Assembly (NCBI GenBank): GCA_002737595.1 | Contig: NSHZ01000002.1 | Location: forward strand, 6,052-70,051 | Origin: Actinomycetota bacterium | Lineage (GTDB): Bacteria > Actinomycetota > Actinomycetes > Nanopelagicales > Nanopelagicaceae | DNA length: 64,000 bases | Direction of reading: 5' to 3' | Notes under the pieces: generated by a model | What the model was told of the DNA's origin: nothing | What the model saw: the letters and a program-made list of their open reading frames with translations, nothing else | Databases searched by the model: none | Translations under genes and position numbers: made by a program | Shown: piece by piece, positions 26,310 through 35,691 of the stretch | Numbering within the stretch: position 1 is the stretch's first letter | How the letters are laid out: each line of letters opens with the position of its first letter

Positions 26310-27611
26310 ATGGCATTTCTAACAGCGAACGGCGCGCGATTTAGAAGATTGCTTGCTGTTCGCTGGATTTCGCAGGGTATGGATGGGCTCTACCAAACTG
26401 CATTAGCCTCCTTCGTGCTCTTCTCACCTGAGAAGCAAGCCACCGCCGGATCCGCAGCGACTGCATTTGCCATCATGTTGTTGCCTTACTCTTTTCTTGG
26501 ACCTTTTGTCGGCACCATCTTGGATCGCTTCTCACGTCGGCAGATCATTTTCTATGCAAATACCATCCGTGCCTGCGATCTTCTTCTTGTTGCGTTGGTA
26601 ACCATGCGAGGTAAGAGTGATTTACTTCTCGTTGTTGTAGTCCTCTTCTCTTTCGGAGCTAATCGCCTTATTTTGGCTGGGTTATCTGCCGGTCTCCCCC
26701 GCGTTATTGATCGCACTAAATTAATTGAATCAAATGCCATCGCGGTGACGGGCGGATCCATTGCGATAGTCATAGGTGGCGGGCTGGGCTACGGATTACG
26801 CTCCTTACTTAGACACTTCGAATCACTCAGTGCTACAGACTCAATATTGGTCGCAGTTGCCGCACTCGGATACTTCATATCCGCCTTATGCTCGCTTCGT
26901 CTGAAACGTGATGAATTAGGACCGACCGAACATGAACTCGTACAAGCTAAATCAGTGGGAATTGTCACCGCTGGGATTCTTGACCTCAAGTCGGGATTAG
27001 CGCATTTACGTCTCCATCGCGATGCCGCACTTGGGATGGTAGCGGTGGCGATTCAACGTGGAGGTATCACGGCTCTTGTCGTCACTTGCCTCTTATTAGA
27101 ACGCAATACTTTTCACGATCCGAATAACCCAGATGCCGGATTAGCAGGATTGGTACAACTTGTGTCCGCTGCTGGCCTAGGAGTTTTCGCTGGCGCGTTG
27201 ATTGCTCCGTGGGCGACGCGTAAGTTCGGACGGCATCGATGGATCAGAGTGGCGCTGGTTCTTAGTGCAGCTCTTGTACCCACCTTTATTTGGGGAAGCC
27301 ACATCCTTTTAGCTATCGCGGCTTTCTCGGTCGCCGGATTTGGGCAGTCAGTGAAAGTCACCTGCGATGCACTCGTACAAGAGAGCATTGCGGACGAGTT
27401 TCGTGGTCGAGTCTTCTCTGTCTACGACGTGTTGGTCAATGCTGCGATCGTCGGTGGGGCGGGATTGGCTGCACTGATTGTACCGACATCTGGGCGTTCA
27501 GTCTTACTGCCTCTGCTTGTGGTGTTTGCCTACTTAATTATGGCATTTCTGCTACGAGGGTTTAGTAAACCGTCTACTGATTCGATTGGTTCTCCAGCCA
27601 CCACTTCTTGA
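26310..27611 (+). CDS. Major facilitator superfamily transporter
   Basis: 433 residues with about twelve hydrophobic helices. The first ones contain LPYSFLGPFVGTILDRFSRRQI, the loop 2-3 signature D-R-x-x-R-R. A second-half loop has WATRKFGRHRW and FRGRVFSVYDVLVNAA, typical of the MFS_3/enterobactin-exporter-like branch. The substrate is unknown; an exporter is more likely than an importer. It begins 13 bases after ino1 and may be in the same transcript. Its last 38 bases overlap the end of the convergent cca gene, one of the longest overlaps in the window. Confidence 0.88.
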   Translation: MAFLTANGARFRRLLAVRWISQGMDGLYQTALASFVLFSPEKQATAGSAATAFAIMLLPYSFLGPFVGTILDRFSRRQIIFYANTIRACDLLLVALVTMRGKSDLLLVVVVLFSFGANRLILAGLSAGLPRVIDRTKLIESNAIAVTGGSIAIVIGGGLGYGLRSLLRHFESLSATDSILVAVAALGYFISALCSLRLKRDELGPTEHELVQAKSVGIVTAGILDLKSGLAHLRLHRDAALGMVAVAIQRGGITALVVTCLLLERNTFHDPNNPDAGLAGLVQLVSAAGLGVFAGALIAPWATRKFGRHRWIRVALVLSAALVPTFIWGSHILLAIAAFSVAGFGQSVKVTCDALVQESIADEFRGRVFSVYDVLVNAAIVGGAGLAALIVPTSGRSVLLPLLVVFAYLIMAFLLRGFSKPSTDSIGSPATTS

Positions 27612-29019
27612 GTTCGGCAATCGCAATCTCTCTTCCTAGCGGGCCGCGGTCAAGGCGCAACTCCATGAGATGGTTATAAGCAGCCCCTACCAATCGAGAG
27701 GGCTTTACTTCTAGAATCTCCATGATTTCGTTGCCGTTAAGATCGGGACGAATTGAAGCAAGCTCTTCTTCTTCGGCCAAGCGCGCGATACGAGCTTCGA
27801 GATCATCGTAGATAGCGGCAAGTGTGGCGGCCTTACGAACGTTACGGGTGGTGCAATCCGAGCGCGTTAACACATGTAAGTGAGTAAGAAGATGTTCCGC
27901 GTCACGTACATAACGTCTTACGGCACTATCCGTCCACTCACCACTTCCATAGCCATGGAAGCGCAAATGCAACTCCACCAACGTCGTTACATCGTTCACA
28001 ATGTCGTTGCTATACCTCATTGCTTTAAGTCGAGATTTGGCTAAATGTGCACCCACCACTTCATGATGATGAAATGAGACTCCACCGCCAGGAATGAGAG
28101 CTCTAGTTTTGGGTTTGCCGATGTCATGCATGAGCGCAGCTAGTCGAATAACAAGATTGGGACCGCCTAAACGCTCTTCCAGTTCAATCGCTTGTTCTAA
28201 AACAATGAGCGAGTGCTCATAAACATCTTTATGTCGATGGTGCTCATCAATTTCCAATTGGAGTTTAGGTAATTCGGGCATCACATATTCAGCGACGCCA
28301 GTGGAGACCATCAAACTCAAACCAATACGGGGGTGATCTGACATGAGGAGTTTGTTGAACTCCTCTCTAATACGTTCTGCAGAAATAATGGATAAGCGAT
28401 CCTTCATCACATCAATAGCGGTGAGCACAGCTGCATCTGGTGTTACGCCAAGTTGCGCAGCAAATCGAATTGCTCGCATGATGCGCAAGGGGTCATCAGA
28501 AAAAGATTCTTCCGGAGTACCTGGAGTAGAGAGACGTTTCTCGTTGAGGGCGGTAACACCACCAAATGGATCGACGAAACGGCTTCCTGTTTCTTCGAGA
28601 ACTAATGCCATCGCATTAATCGTAAAGTCGCGCCTACGTAGATCGCCCTCTAGTGAGTCACCAAACTCAACCTGAGGCTTTCGACTCTCTGGATCGTAGA
28701 GCTCGCTGCGGTAAGTGGTGATTTCGATCTGTAAATCACCGCGCGCACCCGAAATAGTCCCGTACTCAATTCCGGTCTCCCAGATCGAGTCGCACCATCC
28801 TTGAAGCATTTTCTTGATTTCCGTAGGGCGAGCCGCCGTGGTGAAGTCCAAGTCGGTAGAGAGTCGACCCAGAATGGCATCTCGGACGCACCCTCCCACA
28901 AGAGCTAATGGGTGACCTGAGGCCGAAAAACGACTCGCTAAATCGCGGACTTCAGGCGCCAGGCGCTCGAGTTCTTGCAGCGCGAGTTGCGCGGCGGCAG
29001 TGTGTAGCGGCGAGTTCAT
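27574..29019 (-). CDS. cca: CCA tRNA nucleotidyltransferase
   Basis: 481 residues. The class II nucleotidyltransferase head has ALVGGCVRDAILGR and TDLDFTT (catalytic Asp pair), then RRRDFTINAMAL and the neck region. A C-terminal HD domain (HDIGKPKTR with HHHEVVGAHLAKSRL) follows. It adds or repairs the 3' CCA of tRNAs. Of the four tRNA genes in the window only tRNA-Gly encodes CCA. The neighbouring Nudix, DUF6049 and murJ genes are divergent, the same arrangement as around mycobacterial pcnA. Confidence 0.95.
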   Translation of the reverse strand: MNSPLHTAAAQLALQELERLAPEVRDLASRFSASGHPLALVGGCVRDAILGRLSTDLDFTTAARPTEIKKMLQGWCDSIWETGIEYGTISGARGDLQIEITTYRSELYDPESRKPQVEFGDSLEGDLRRRDFTINAMALVLEETGSRFVDPFGGVTALNEKRLSTPGTPEESFSDDPLRIMRAIRFAAQLGVTPDAAVLTAIDVMKDRLSIISAERIREEFNKLLMSDHPRIGLSLMVSTGVAEYVMPELPKLQLEIDEHHRHKDVYEHSLIVLEQAIELEERLGGPNLVIRLAALMHDIGKPKTRALIPGGGVSFHHHEVVGAHLAKSRLKAMRYSNDIVNDVTTLVELHLRFHGYGSGEWTDSAVRRYVRDAEHLLTHLHVLTRSDCTTRNVRKAATLAAIYDDLEARIARLAEEEELASIRPDLNGNEIMEILEVKPSRLVGAAYNHLMELRLDRGPLGREIAIAELKKWWLENQSNQ

Positions 29020-29065
29020 AAGTTCAAGGGTAGGGGTAGGCAGGGTGGCTCGTTACGCTGTAGAC

Positions 29066-29647
29066 ATGACCCCCGCGCAAGAGCATGGGGCGCTTCCACC
29101 TTTTGGGCAGCCGGCACGCCCCACCCCAGCCGCCCTGGCAGGAAAGAAGCGACCTACCGCCGCTACACCTTCGCCCTCCCATGCCACGCCACGGGTAAGT
29201 AAAGAACTTCGCGAAAAACCTCGCCGGCGCAATGAAGAGATCAGTGCTGGCGGATTAGTGATAGATCCTTCTGGCGCCCTCGGACTCCTTATTGGTCGCC
29301 ACGATAAACGTGGACGCACCTTATGGTCACTTCCCAAGGGACATATTGAACCTGGCGAGACACCCGGAGAAGCGGCCATTCGTGAAGTCGCTGAAGAGAC
29401 TGGAATTGAGAGTGAGATCACTCGTTCTCTCGGTGTTATTGATTTCTGGTTTATGGCCGAAGGAAAGAGAATTCATAAAACGGTGCACCACTATCTCTTC
29501 CGGATGACAGGCGGAACGTTAGCTCCTCAACAGAATGAAGTTGATGAGGTCGCTTGGTTTCCACTTGTAGAATTTTCTAAGCGCCTGGCTTACTCAGACG
29601 AACGTAAACTTATAGCAAGTTTTGGCGATCTAAAGAATTTAATCTAA
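29066..29647 (+). CDS. Nudix hydrolase (MutT4-like)
   Basis: 193 residues from ATG 29066. A Pro/Ala-rich N-terminal tail of about 50 residues precedes the Nudix domain. The full Nudix box is GHIEPGETPGEAAIREVAEETG followed by I/E, with all catalytic glutamates present (motif split: GHIEPGETPG then EAAIREVAEETG). It hydrolyses a nucleoside diphosphate linked to another group; in this genomic position the mycobacterial homologue is MutT4. TACGCT at 29054-29059 ends six bases before ATG, so a leaderless transcript is likely. The DUF6049 gene overlaps its stop by one base. Confidence 0.9.
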   Translation: MTPAQEHGALPPFGQPARPTPAALAGKKRPTAATPSPSHATPRVSKELREKPRRRNEEISAGGLVIDPSGALGLLIGRHDKRGRTLWSLPKGHIEPGETPGEAAIREVAEETGIESEITRSLGVIDFWFMAEGKRIHKTVHHYLFRMTGGTLAPQQNEVDEVAWFPLVEFSKRLAYSDERKLIASFGDLKNLI

Positions 29648-31554
29648 TGAAGAGAGTCTTCCTCGCTCTCATATTCCTCATCTCTACTCAAATTAATCTG
29701 CAACCAGTGCATGCGGCGACTTCTACCATTAATTATGCGTTTGCAAATATTGCACAAGCCAGTACAAATTCGCCAGCTAGCATCAGTCTTGAGTTAACCT
29801 CACCTGATAGAGCCCAGTCATGGAATGTGCGTATCTCGCGCACTCCCAAGGTATTTAACTCTCGCAGTGAACTATTGGCATTTGAGAAGAATCCTTCAAT
29901 TGCTTCTCAAGTAGTTCTTGCTAAGAGCGGTAATGAAGATTTAGAGAAGATTAATCCCTTTCGAGTACGCATAGAGATTCCTGATGCACCGCAAAAATCC
30001 TTGGAAATAAGGGGTTATCTTGCAGAGATTTCCACTATTGGTGGAAAGCCCGCGAAAGTTCCTTTCTTTCTTATCGGTAAAGGGAATCAGGGTGTAGCAC
30101 CCACCCCTGTGTCGTGGATATGGCCAATACTGGATACTCCGCATAGAAATATCGAAGGTGCATTTATGGATGATGTACTCGCTACAAGTTTGCTCCCTCA
30201 AGGCCGTCTTGGTCGTATGCTCACCGCAGCTGAGGGAAGGAACTTCACGTGGTACATCGATGCTGAGTTAATTGAAAGCGTAGAAGCGATGAGTAAGGGT
30301 TACTCCTTACTTGATGGCAGTGACGGAGTTGGCCAAAGTGCAGCCATAGAATGGTTAGCACGTCTCCGTGTAGCAATTGTGGGCCGCGATGTCTATGCCG
30401 CACCTTACGGTGACCCGGATTTGGCCACCTTCATCTCACTCAAGAAACCAAATGCTCTAGCGGCATTACAAATGATCGGTGTAAACCGCTTAGCTCAATC
30501 TCTTGGAGTGAGTGTGCAGAGCGATCTCGCCTGGCCAAGCAGAGGTATCCTCTCGTCAAAATCACTCGCGTATTTGAAGAGTGCGGGTTATACAAAGTGC
30601 ATCGTAAGTCGAAGGATGTCTCCAGCTCCTACGAATGAAACTGCAACGCGTACCTCTTTCGCCAACGCAGGCGGGGTCAACCTCTTCATAGGTGATGAAA
30701 TTTTGTCGGGGTATTTAAAGAATATTTCTATAGAAGAGAGCAACCACTTCTATGCCCAACTTGCAATGATCACCGCAGAGCGCCCCACCACCCCGCGACC
30801 ACAGGTAGTAATACCGGAGCGCATGCCGACACTCACCTATAGCCAAGCATTGGTGGCCGATCGCGAACTGCCTATCAATGAGATCTCACCCGTTATCCCG
30901 GTCGCTACCGCCACTCCTCTCTCCTCATTGACCACCCTTAAGGTGGCCCGACTGGAACCACGATCCACTTCAGTGCTACCTCGGGTAGAGAGTTTGATCG
31001 CCCAATTTGGCGCCGTCACCCTGCCCCCATACGTGAGTTCGACCGAGTCAAAGCTTCGCTCCACACTTATTTTAGGAGCTGCTTGGCGGAGTGCGCCCTT
31101 CGCTGGTTACCTCTTCTCTCAATCGACTCTCAAAATTGCTGAACGGATCAACCGGCAAGCTCGAGTGCTGCCCGGCCGCTACACGTTGACAGACCTCAGT
31201 GGGAAGGTGCCACTGACTCTCAGAAATGATGCCGCGATACCCGTTAACCTCCGGCTCGAGCTGCGTCCCACAACGCTTCGCCTGAAGCAGCCGGATGCTA
31301 TTGACATTCAACTTCCTGCAAAATCACACTCCCAAGTGTCGGTGCCAATTACGGCGTACTCATCAGGTGAAGTCTTTGTAGAAGCCAGGCTCTTAGATGC
31401 CTCCAACCATCAAGTAGGCGATGTTGTTTTGCTGCAGGTTTCTATTTCCAGCATTCCACCAGCAGCAATCTTGGTGACCGAGATCGCTGGCGCTGCCCTG
31501 CTCCTTGCTGCAGCAGCGCAGGTAATTCGCAGATTGAGAAAGCGTAGATCATGA
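29647..31554 (+). CDS. DUF6049-family secreted, membrane-anchored protein
   Basis: 635 residues. An N-terminal signal peptide (about 1-24, ending VHAA) is followed by a long extracytoplasmic region. A C-terminal transmembrane helix at about 605-625 (ILVTEIAGAALLLAAAAQ) ends in a short Arg/Lys tail. The last extracellular part looks like a beta-sandwich domain (PLTLRNDAAIPVNLRLELRP). The family has no known function. It is always found beside murJ in actinobacteria, so a role at the flippase or wall-building site is plausible. ATG 29647 shares one base with the Nudix stop (TAATG). Confidence 0.88.
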   Translation: MKRVFLALIFLISTQINLQPVHAATSTINYAFANIAQASTNSPASISLELTSPDRAQSWNVRISRTPKVFNSRSELLAFEKNPSIASQVVLAKSGNEDLEKINPFRVRIEIPDAPQKSLEIRGYLAEISTIGGKPAKVPFFLIGKGNQGVAPTPVSWIWPILDTPHRNIEGAFMDDVLATSLLPQGRLGRMLTAAEGRNFTWYIDAELIESVEAMSKGYSLLDGSDGVGQSAAIEWLARLRVAIVGRDVYAAPYGDPDLATFISLKKPNALAALQMIGVNRLAQSLGVSVQSDLAWPSRGILSSKSLAYLKSAGYTKCIVSRRMSPAPTNETATRTSFANAGGVNLFIGDEILSGYLKNISIEESNHFYAQLAMITAERPTTPRPQVVIPERMPTLTYSQALVADRELPINEISPVIPVATATPLSSLTTLKVARLEPRSTSVLPRVESLIAQFGAVTLPPYVSSTESKLRSTLILGAAWRSAPFAGYLFSQSTLKIAERINRQARVLPGRYTLTDLSGKVPLTLRNDAAIPVNLRLELRPTTLRLKQPDAIDIQLPAKSHSQVSVPITAYSSGEVFVEARLLDASNHQVGDVVLLQVSISSIPPAAILVTEIAGAALLLAAAAQVIRRLRKRRS

Positions 31555-33188
31555 GCGAAGTGATGCGTTCATCAGCAATCATGGCGGTGGGAACCACCAT
31601 CTCTCGTCTTACTGGGCTCGTCCGTAACCTCTTACTCGTCATTGCTCTCGGGACTGCAATTCTTGGTGACACTTTTCAAGTAGCTAATACCATTCCAATG
31701 ATTATCTATATTCTTGTGGCGGGCGGCGCCCTTAATGCGGTCTTTGTGCCGCAACTCGTGAGAGCTATGAAGGATAGTTCTGACGGAGGAAGTGCTTTTA
31801 CTTCTAAATTGGTAACGGCCACTGTAGTCATACTCGGCGGCGCTACTTTCGTCACAATTCTTGCTGCCCCGCTAATTATTCGGCTTTATGCAAGTAAATT
31901 TTCAGATCCTGGTTTTATTGACGAGTTCAACCTCACTGTCACTTTTGCACGTTACTGTTTGCCGCAGATTTTCTTTCTCGGTCTCTTCACTGTCCTTGGC
32001 CAGATCGCCAACGCTCGTGGGAGTTTCGGTCCAATGATGTGGGCGCCGATCGCTAATAACCTCGTTGTAATAATGGTTTTAGGTGTCTTTATTGCTATCG
32101 CACCTTCCGCGAGCGCCGATTCTCTTACCACGGGGGAGCAGGCATTACTCGGTGTTGGAACTTCATTCGGTGCGCTTATTCAAGCTTTACTACTTCTTCC
32201 GGTATTGGCACGGTCGGGAGTGAAATTGCGTCTCAACTTCCATTGGCGGGAGTTGCGCAAATCTGCCGGTCTGGCTACGTGGACTCTTATTTTTGTGCTT
32301 TTTAATCAATTGGGTTTTATAGTGATCGTAAACTTGGCTACTGCAGTCTCGGTTCGAGCAACACAAGCTGGGATTACTGATGGAGTCGGATTTACTCCCT
32401 ACCAAAATGCCTATCTCATATTTATGTTGCCTCATTCAATTATTGCGGTCTCATTTGTGACGGCACTTTTACCAAGAATTTCAAGAGCGGCGGCGGCTGG
32501 TAAAGGGGAGAGTGTCAAACGTGATCTAGTGAGTCACCTCGGAATTGTGGGCGCGTTTACGGTTCCCGCAGGGATGGCTTTTCTCTTCTTAGGCCAGCCC
32601 ATCGCACACTTACTTTATCTTGGCGCTGATAGATCAAGCGCATATCAAATAGGATCGGTGCTAACTGGATTCTCGTTGGGAATTATTCCGTTCTCTGCTT
32701 CATATCTCTTGCTTCGCGGCTTCTATGCTTATGAGGACACCAAAACACCAGCTTTCATCACGCTCATTATGAATCTCGTGATGTGCATAGGTGCCTTCAT
32801 CGCTTATCACTTACTCCCTCTTCGTTGGATCACTGTTGGCATCGCAGTAGCTTTTGGAATCGGGTATGTAGCAAGCACCTTTATGGCCTCAAGAATTCTT
32901 CGCAAAAGGATCGGTGCTCTAGAGGGTGTGTTGTGGACGTATGCAAAATTATTCCTTCTCGCTCTTATTGCCTTTCTCCCCTCTTTGATCATTCACCACT
33001 TGATCTCTACCGCAAACGAAAGCCTCTCAGCAGTCATTGAGTTACTGCTTTCCGGAAGCGTCGGGCTCTCCATCTATCTCTGGTTGGGCGGGCTGATGAA
33101 AATTGAAGCTCTCATGCAAATTCGTCAGCCACTTGCGAAGGGTTGGAAACGCCTCACCGGAGCGCGTGGCCAAAGCGGGAATCAATAA
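31551..33188 (+). CDS. murJ: Lipid II flippase MurJ
   Basis: 545 residues, about fourteen membrane helices. Family segments are MAVGTTISRLTGLVRNLLL at the N-terminus, GDTFQVANTIPMIIY, a NARGSFGPMMWAPIANN loop and TPAFITLIMNLVMC. It moves lipid II across the inner membrane for the synthases. It lacks the C-terminal pseudokinase and sugar-binding tail of mycobacterial MviN, ending just after the last helix. ATG 31551 overlaps the DUF6049 stop (ATGA). sigM and its anti-sigma gene, which follow murJ in mycobacteria, are missing and trxB comes next. Confidence 0.95.
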   Translation: MSEVMRSSAIMAVGTTISRLTGLVRNLLLVIALGTAILGDTFQVANTIPMIIYILVAGGALNAVFVPQLVRAMKDSSDGGSAFTSKLVTATVVILGGATFVTILAAPLIIRLYASKFSDPGFIDEFNLTVTFARYCLPQIFFLGLFTVLGQIANARGSFGPMMWAPIANNLVVIMVLGVFIAIAPSASADSLTTGEQALLGVGTSFGALIQALLLLPVLARSGVKLRLNFHWRELRKSAGLATWTLIFVLFNQLGFIVIVNLATAVSVRATQAGITDGVGFTPYQNAYLIFMLPHSIIAVSFVTALLPRISRAAAAGKGESVKRDLVSHLGIVGAFTVPAGMAFLFLGQPIAHLLYLGADRSSAYQIGSVLTGFSLGIIPFSASYLLLRGFYAYEDTKTPAFITLIMNLVMCIGAFIAYHLLPLRWITVGIAVAFGIGYVASTFMASRILRKRIGALEGVLWTYAKLFLLALIAFLPSLIIHHLISTANESLSAVIELLLSGSVGLSIYLWLGGLMKIEALMQIRQPLAKGWKRLTGARGQSGNQ

Positions 33189-33229
33189 CGCCTAGGATTA
33201 GTTTCATATTCATCGATGGAAGGTAAGAG

Positions 33230-34183
33230 ATGGCTCTGGCTCATGGAACGCGCGAAAATCCTGCTGAAGTAGTAATCGTGGGCTCCGGCCCCGCCGGTTA
33301 CACCGCCGCGATCTACTCAGCGCGCGCTCAACTCGAGCCGATTCTCTATCAAGGCTCCGTCACCGCAGGTGGCGCCTTGATGAACACCACTGAAGTAGAG
33401 AATTTTCCCGGATTCCCCAGCGGAATTATGGGTCCTGAGTTGATGGATTCCATGCGCGATCAGGCCGAGCGCTTCGGGACAAAGATGATCACTGATGACA
33501 TCACTGAGATGGAATTAGCAGGCAGCATCAAACGTCTCGTTGATGGTTCAGGCAATGAAGTCTTTGCTAAGAGTGTCATCTTGGCGATGGGTTCGGCCTA
33601 TCGCGAATTAGGACTTCCCGATGAGAAGCGACTCTCCGGCCATGGCGTCTCATGGTGTGCCACGTGTGATGGATTCTTCTTCCGCGACCAAGATATAGCC
33701 GTCGTGGGCGGCGGAGACTCAGCTGTGGAAGAAGCTACCTTCCTTACCCGATTTGCTTCCTCAGTCACCATGATTCATCGCCGTGACTCGCTACGGGCTT
33801 CGAAAATCATGGCTCAACGCGCACACAGCAATCCTAAGATTAAGTTTGCCTGGAATAGTGAAGTAAGTGAGATTCATGGCGAAACGAAGGTAAGTGCTGT
33901 CACGCTACGGAATGTAAATGATGGATCTACCAGCACTCTCCCCATTACTGGGCTCTTTGTAGCTATTGGTCACGATCCACGGAATGAATTAGTGAAAAAC
34001 CAGATAACCCTTGATGGTGAGGGTTACGTATTAGTTGATGAAGGAAGTACCCGTACCAATCTCCCAGGAGTATTTGCTTGTGGGGACCTAGTGGACCACA
34101 TCTATCGACAAGCGATTACAGCGGCCGGTTCGGGATGTCAGGCCGCTCTCGATGCAGAACGTTTTCTTTCCGATTCACACTAA
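33230..34183 (+). CDS. trxB: Thioredoxin reductase
   Basis: 317 residues. The FAD fold begins [20 protein letters not shown]. The redox pair is in [11 protein letters not shown] (CxxC), then the NADPH fold [12 protein letters not shown] and the C-terminal [31 protein letters not shown] segment. It reduces thioredoxin with NADPH. The start ATG 33230 follows a GGAAGGTAAGAG site. trxA follows 27 bases downstream in the same operon. Confidence 0.97.
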   Translation: MALAHGTRENPAEVVIVGSGPAGYTAAIYSARAQLEPILYQGSVTAGGALMNTTEVENFPGFPSGIMGPELMDSMRDQAERFGTKMITDDITEMELAGSIKRLVDGSGNEVFAKSVILAMGSAYRELGLPDEKRLSGHGVSWCATCDGFFFRDQDIAVVGGGDSAVEEATFLTRFASSVTMIHRRDSLRASKIMAQRAHSNPKIKFAWNSEVSEIHGETKVSAVTLRNVNDGSTSTLPITGLFVAIGHDPRNELVKNQITLDGEGYVLVDEGSTRTNLPGVFACGDLVDHIYRQAITAAGSGCQAALDAERFLSDSH

Positions 34184-34210
34184 GATCTACAGATAACGAA
34201 GGGATAAATA

Positions 34211-34534
34211 ATGGGCGCTATGACTGCAGTAACAACAGCTACCTTTGATGCCGAGGTACTTAAGAGCAATCTGCCAGTCCTGGTAGATTTTTGGGCAGAG
34301 TGGTGCGGACCGTGCCGCGCTGTAGCTCCGATTCTGGAAGAGATTTCAAAAGAACATGGCGCAAAGCTCAAGATCGTTAAGCTTAATATCGACGAAAACT
34401 CAGAGCTCGCCATTAAATATGGCATTACTTCTATTCCGGCTTTAAATATTTTCGTTAATGGTGAGGTTGTGAAGAGCATTGTCGGAGCTAAGCCAAAGCC
34501 CATGCTTCTGAAAGATCTCGAAGCTTTTATCTAA
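34211..34534 (+). CDS. trxA: Thioredoxin
   Basis: 107 residues with the active site [14 protein letters not shown] (Cys32 and Cys35), the cis-proline segment [16 protein letters not shown] and a C-terminal helix. It is a general dithiol reductant for ribonucleotide reductase and oxidised proteins. ATG 34211 has GAAGGGA upstream; a second ATG three codons on is possible. It lies between trxB and cwlM. Confidence 0.96.
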   Translation: MGAMTAVTTATFDAEVLKSNLPVLVDFWAEWCGPCRAVAPILEEISKEHGAKLKIVKLNIDENSELAIKYGITSIPALNIFVNGEVVKSIVGAKPKPMLLKDLEAFI

Positions 34535-34558
34535 AGAGACATCGATCTTAGATATCTC

Positions 34559-35689
34559 ATGATATTAAAACGTGGATCACGGGGAGTTGAGGTTGTTGAG
34601 CTCCGTGACACTTTGGTCCGTTTAGGGCTACTAGAGAGTATTAATTCTGCAGCGGAGCAAGACCTTTTTGACGAAGAAGTTGAAGTTGCGGTGCGCGCTT
34701 TTCAACAAGGGCGCGGGTTAACTTCTGATGGCATGGTGGGCACGCATACTTTTCGCGCGCTTGATGAAGCTCGATGGAGATTAGGCGATCGTGTCATCCG
34801 AATAAGCACTCCAATGATGCGTGGTGACGATATCGCGCTTCTACAAACTCGGCTGATGGAGATGGGTTTTGATTTGGGTCGGATCGATGGCATTTTCGGC
34901 CCGCGCAGTGCACAAGCTCTCGCAGCGTTTCAGAAATCATCAGGATTAAATGGTGATGGTTCATGTGGTCCAGATACACTGCTTGCTCTTCGTCGCCTTC
35001 AACGTACCGTCACTGGCGGTCTCGCACACGGTTTAAGAGAGGCAGATGCGATACGTCGACAGGGACCGGCGCTCTCTGGAAAACGCATTGTTATTGATCC
35101 AGGTCATGGTGGTGATGATTTTGGCGTGAGTGCCTTCGATCTCAATGAGTCCGAGATTGTGCTTGATGTGGCCTCGCGCATTGAAGGCAGACTCGGAGCC
35201 CTCGGTGTCGCTGTTTACCTGACCCGCGGCTCGCAAAGTTCGCCTATTGATGATGGGAAGAGAGCCGAGTTTGCCAATCAGAGCGGCGCAGATCTCTTCC
35301 TCTCCCTCCACCTGGATGCAAATCTGGCACCGGATGCCCGTGGGGTAGCCACTTACTATTACGGCAATGATGCCCACGGCGCACACTCTGTGGTGGGCCA
35401 ACGTCTGGCTTCACTCATCCAACGAGAGGTCTGCGCCCGAACAGATCTCCTTGATTGCCGAGTACACGCAAAGACGTGGGAGCTACTCCGAAATACCAGA
35501 ATGCCGGCAGTGCGCGTCGAACTTGGTTATCTCACAAATCCTGGTGATGCGGCCAGACTTCGGGATGGAAATTTTCGTGAGGTCTTAGCTGAGTCCCTGG
35601 CGATCGCAATTCAACGTCTCTACTTGCCTGACGATGGCGAAGGTGAGACTGGAGTACTTCGCTTGAGCGATTTGCGTGAGAAGATATAA
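34559..35689 (+). CDS. cwlM: CwlM-type protein: two peptidoglycan-binding domains plus amidase_3
   Basis: 376 residues with no signal peptide. Two PG_binding_1 repeats (about 6-70 and 82-145, each with AFQ and GxxGPxT elements) are followed by an amidase_3 domain (about 173-355). The domain keeps the usual zinc and catalytic positions: VIDPGHGG, NESEIVLD, LSLHLDAN and VELGYLTN. In mycobacteria cytosolic CwlM is a PknB target that activates MurA; position and domain order here match that protein. The last residues (GETGVLRLSDLREKI) carry a Thr and a Ser that could be phosphorylated. Whether it hydrolyses wall is unclear. Confidence 0.9.
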   Translation: MILKRGSRGVEVVELRDTLVRLGLLESINSAAEQDLFDEEVEVAVRAFQQGRGLTSDGMVGTHTFRALDEARWRLGDRVIRISTPMMRGDDIALLQTRLMEMGFDLGRIDGIFGPRSAQALAAFQKSSGLNGDGSCGPDTLLALRRLQRTVTGGLAHGLREADAIRRQGPALSGKRIVIDPGHGGDDFGVSAFDLNESEIVLDVASRIEGRLGALGVAVYLTRGSQSSPIDDGKRAEFANQSGADLFLSLHLDANLAPDARGVATYYYGNDAHGAHSVVGQRLASLIQREVCARTDLLDCRVHAKTWELLRNTRMPAVRVELGYLTNPGDAARLRDGNFREVLAESLAIAIQRLYLPDDGEGETGVLRLSDLREKI

Positions 35690-35691
35690 GT

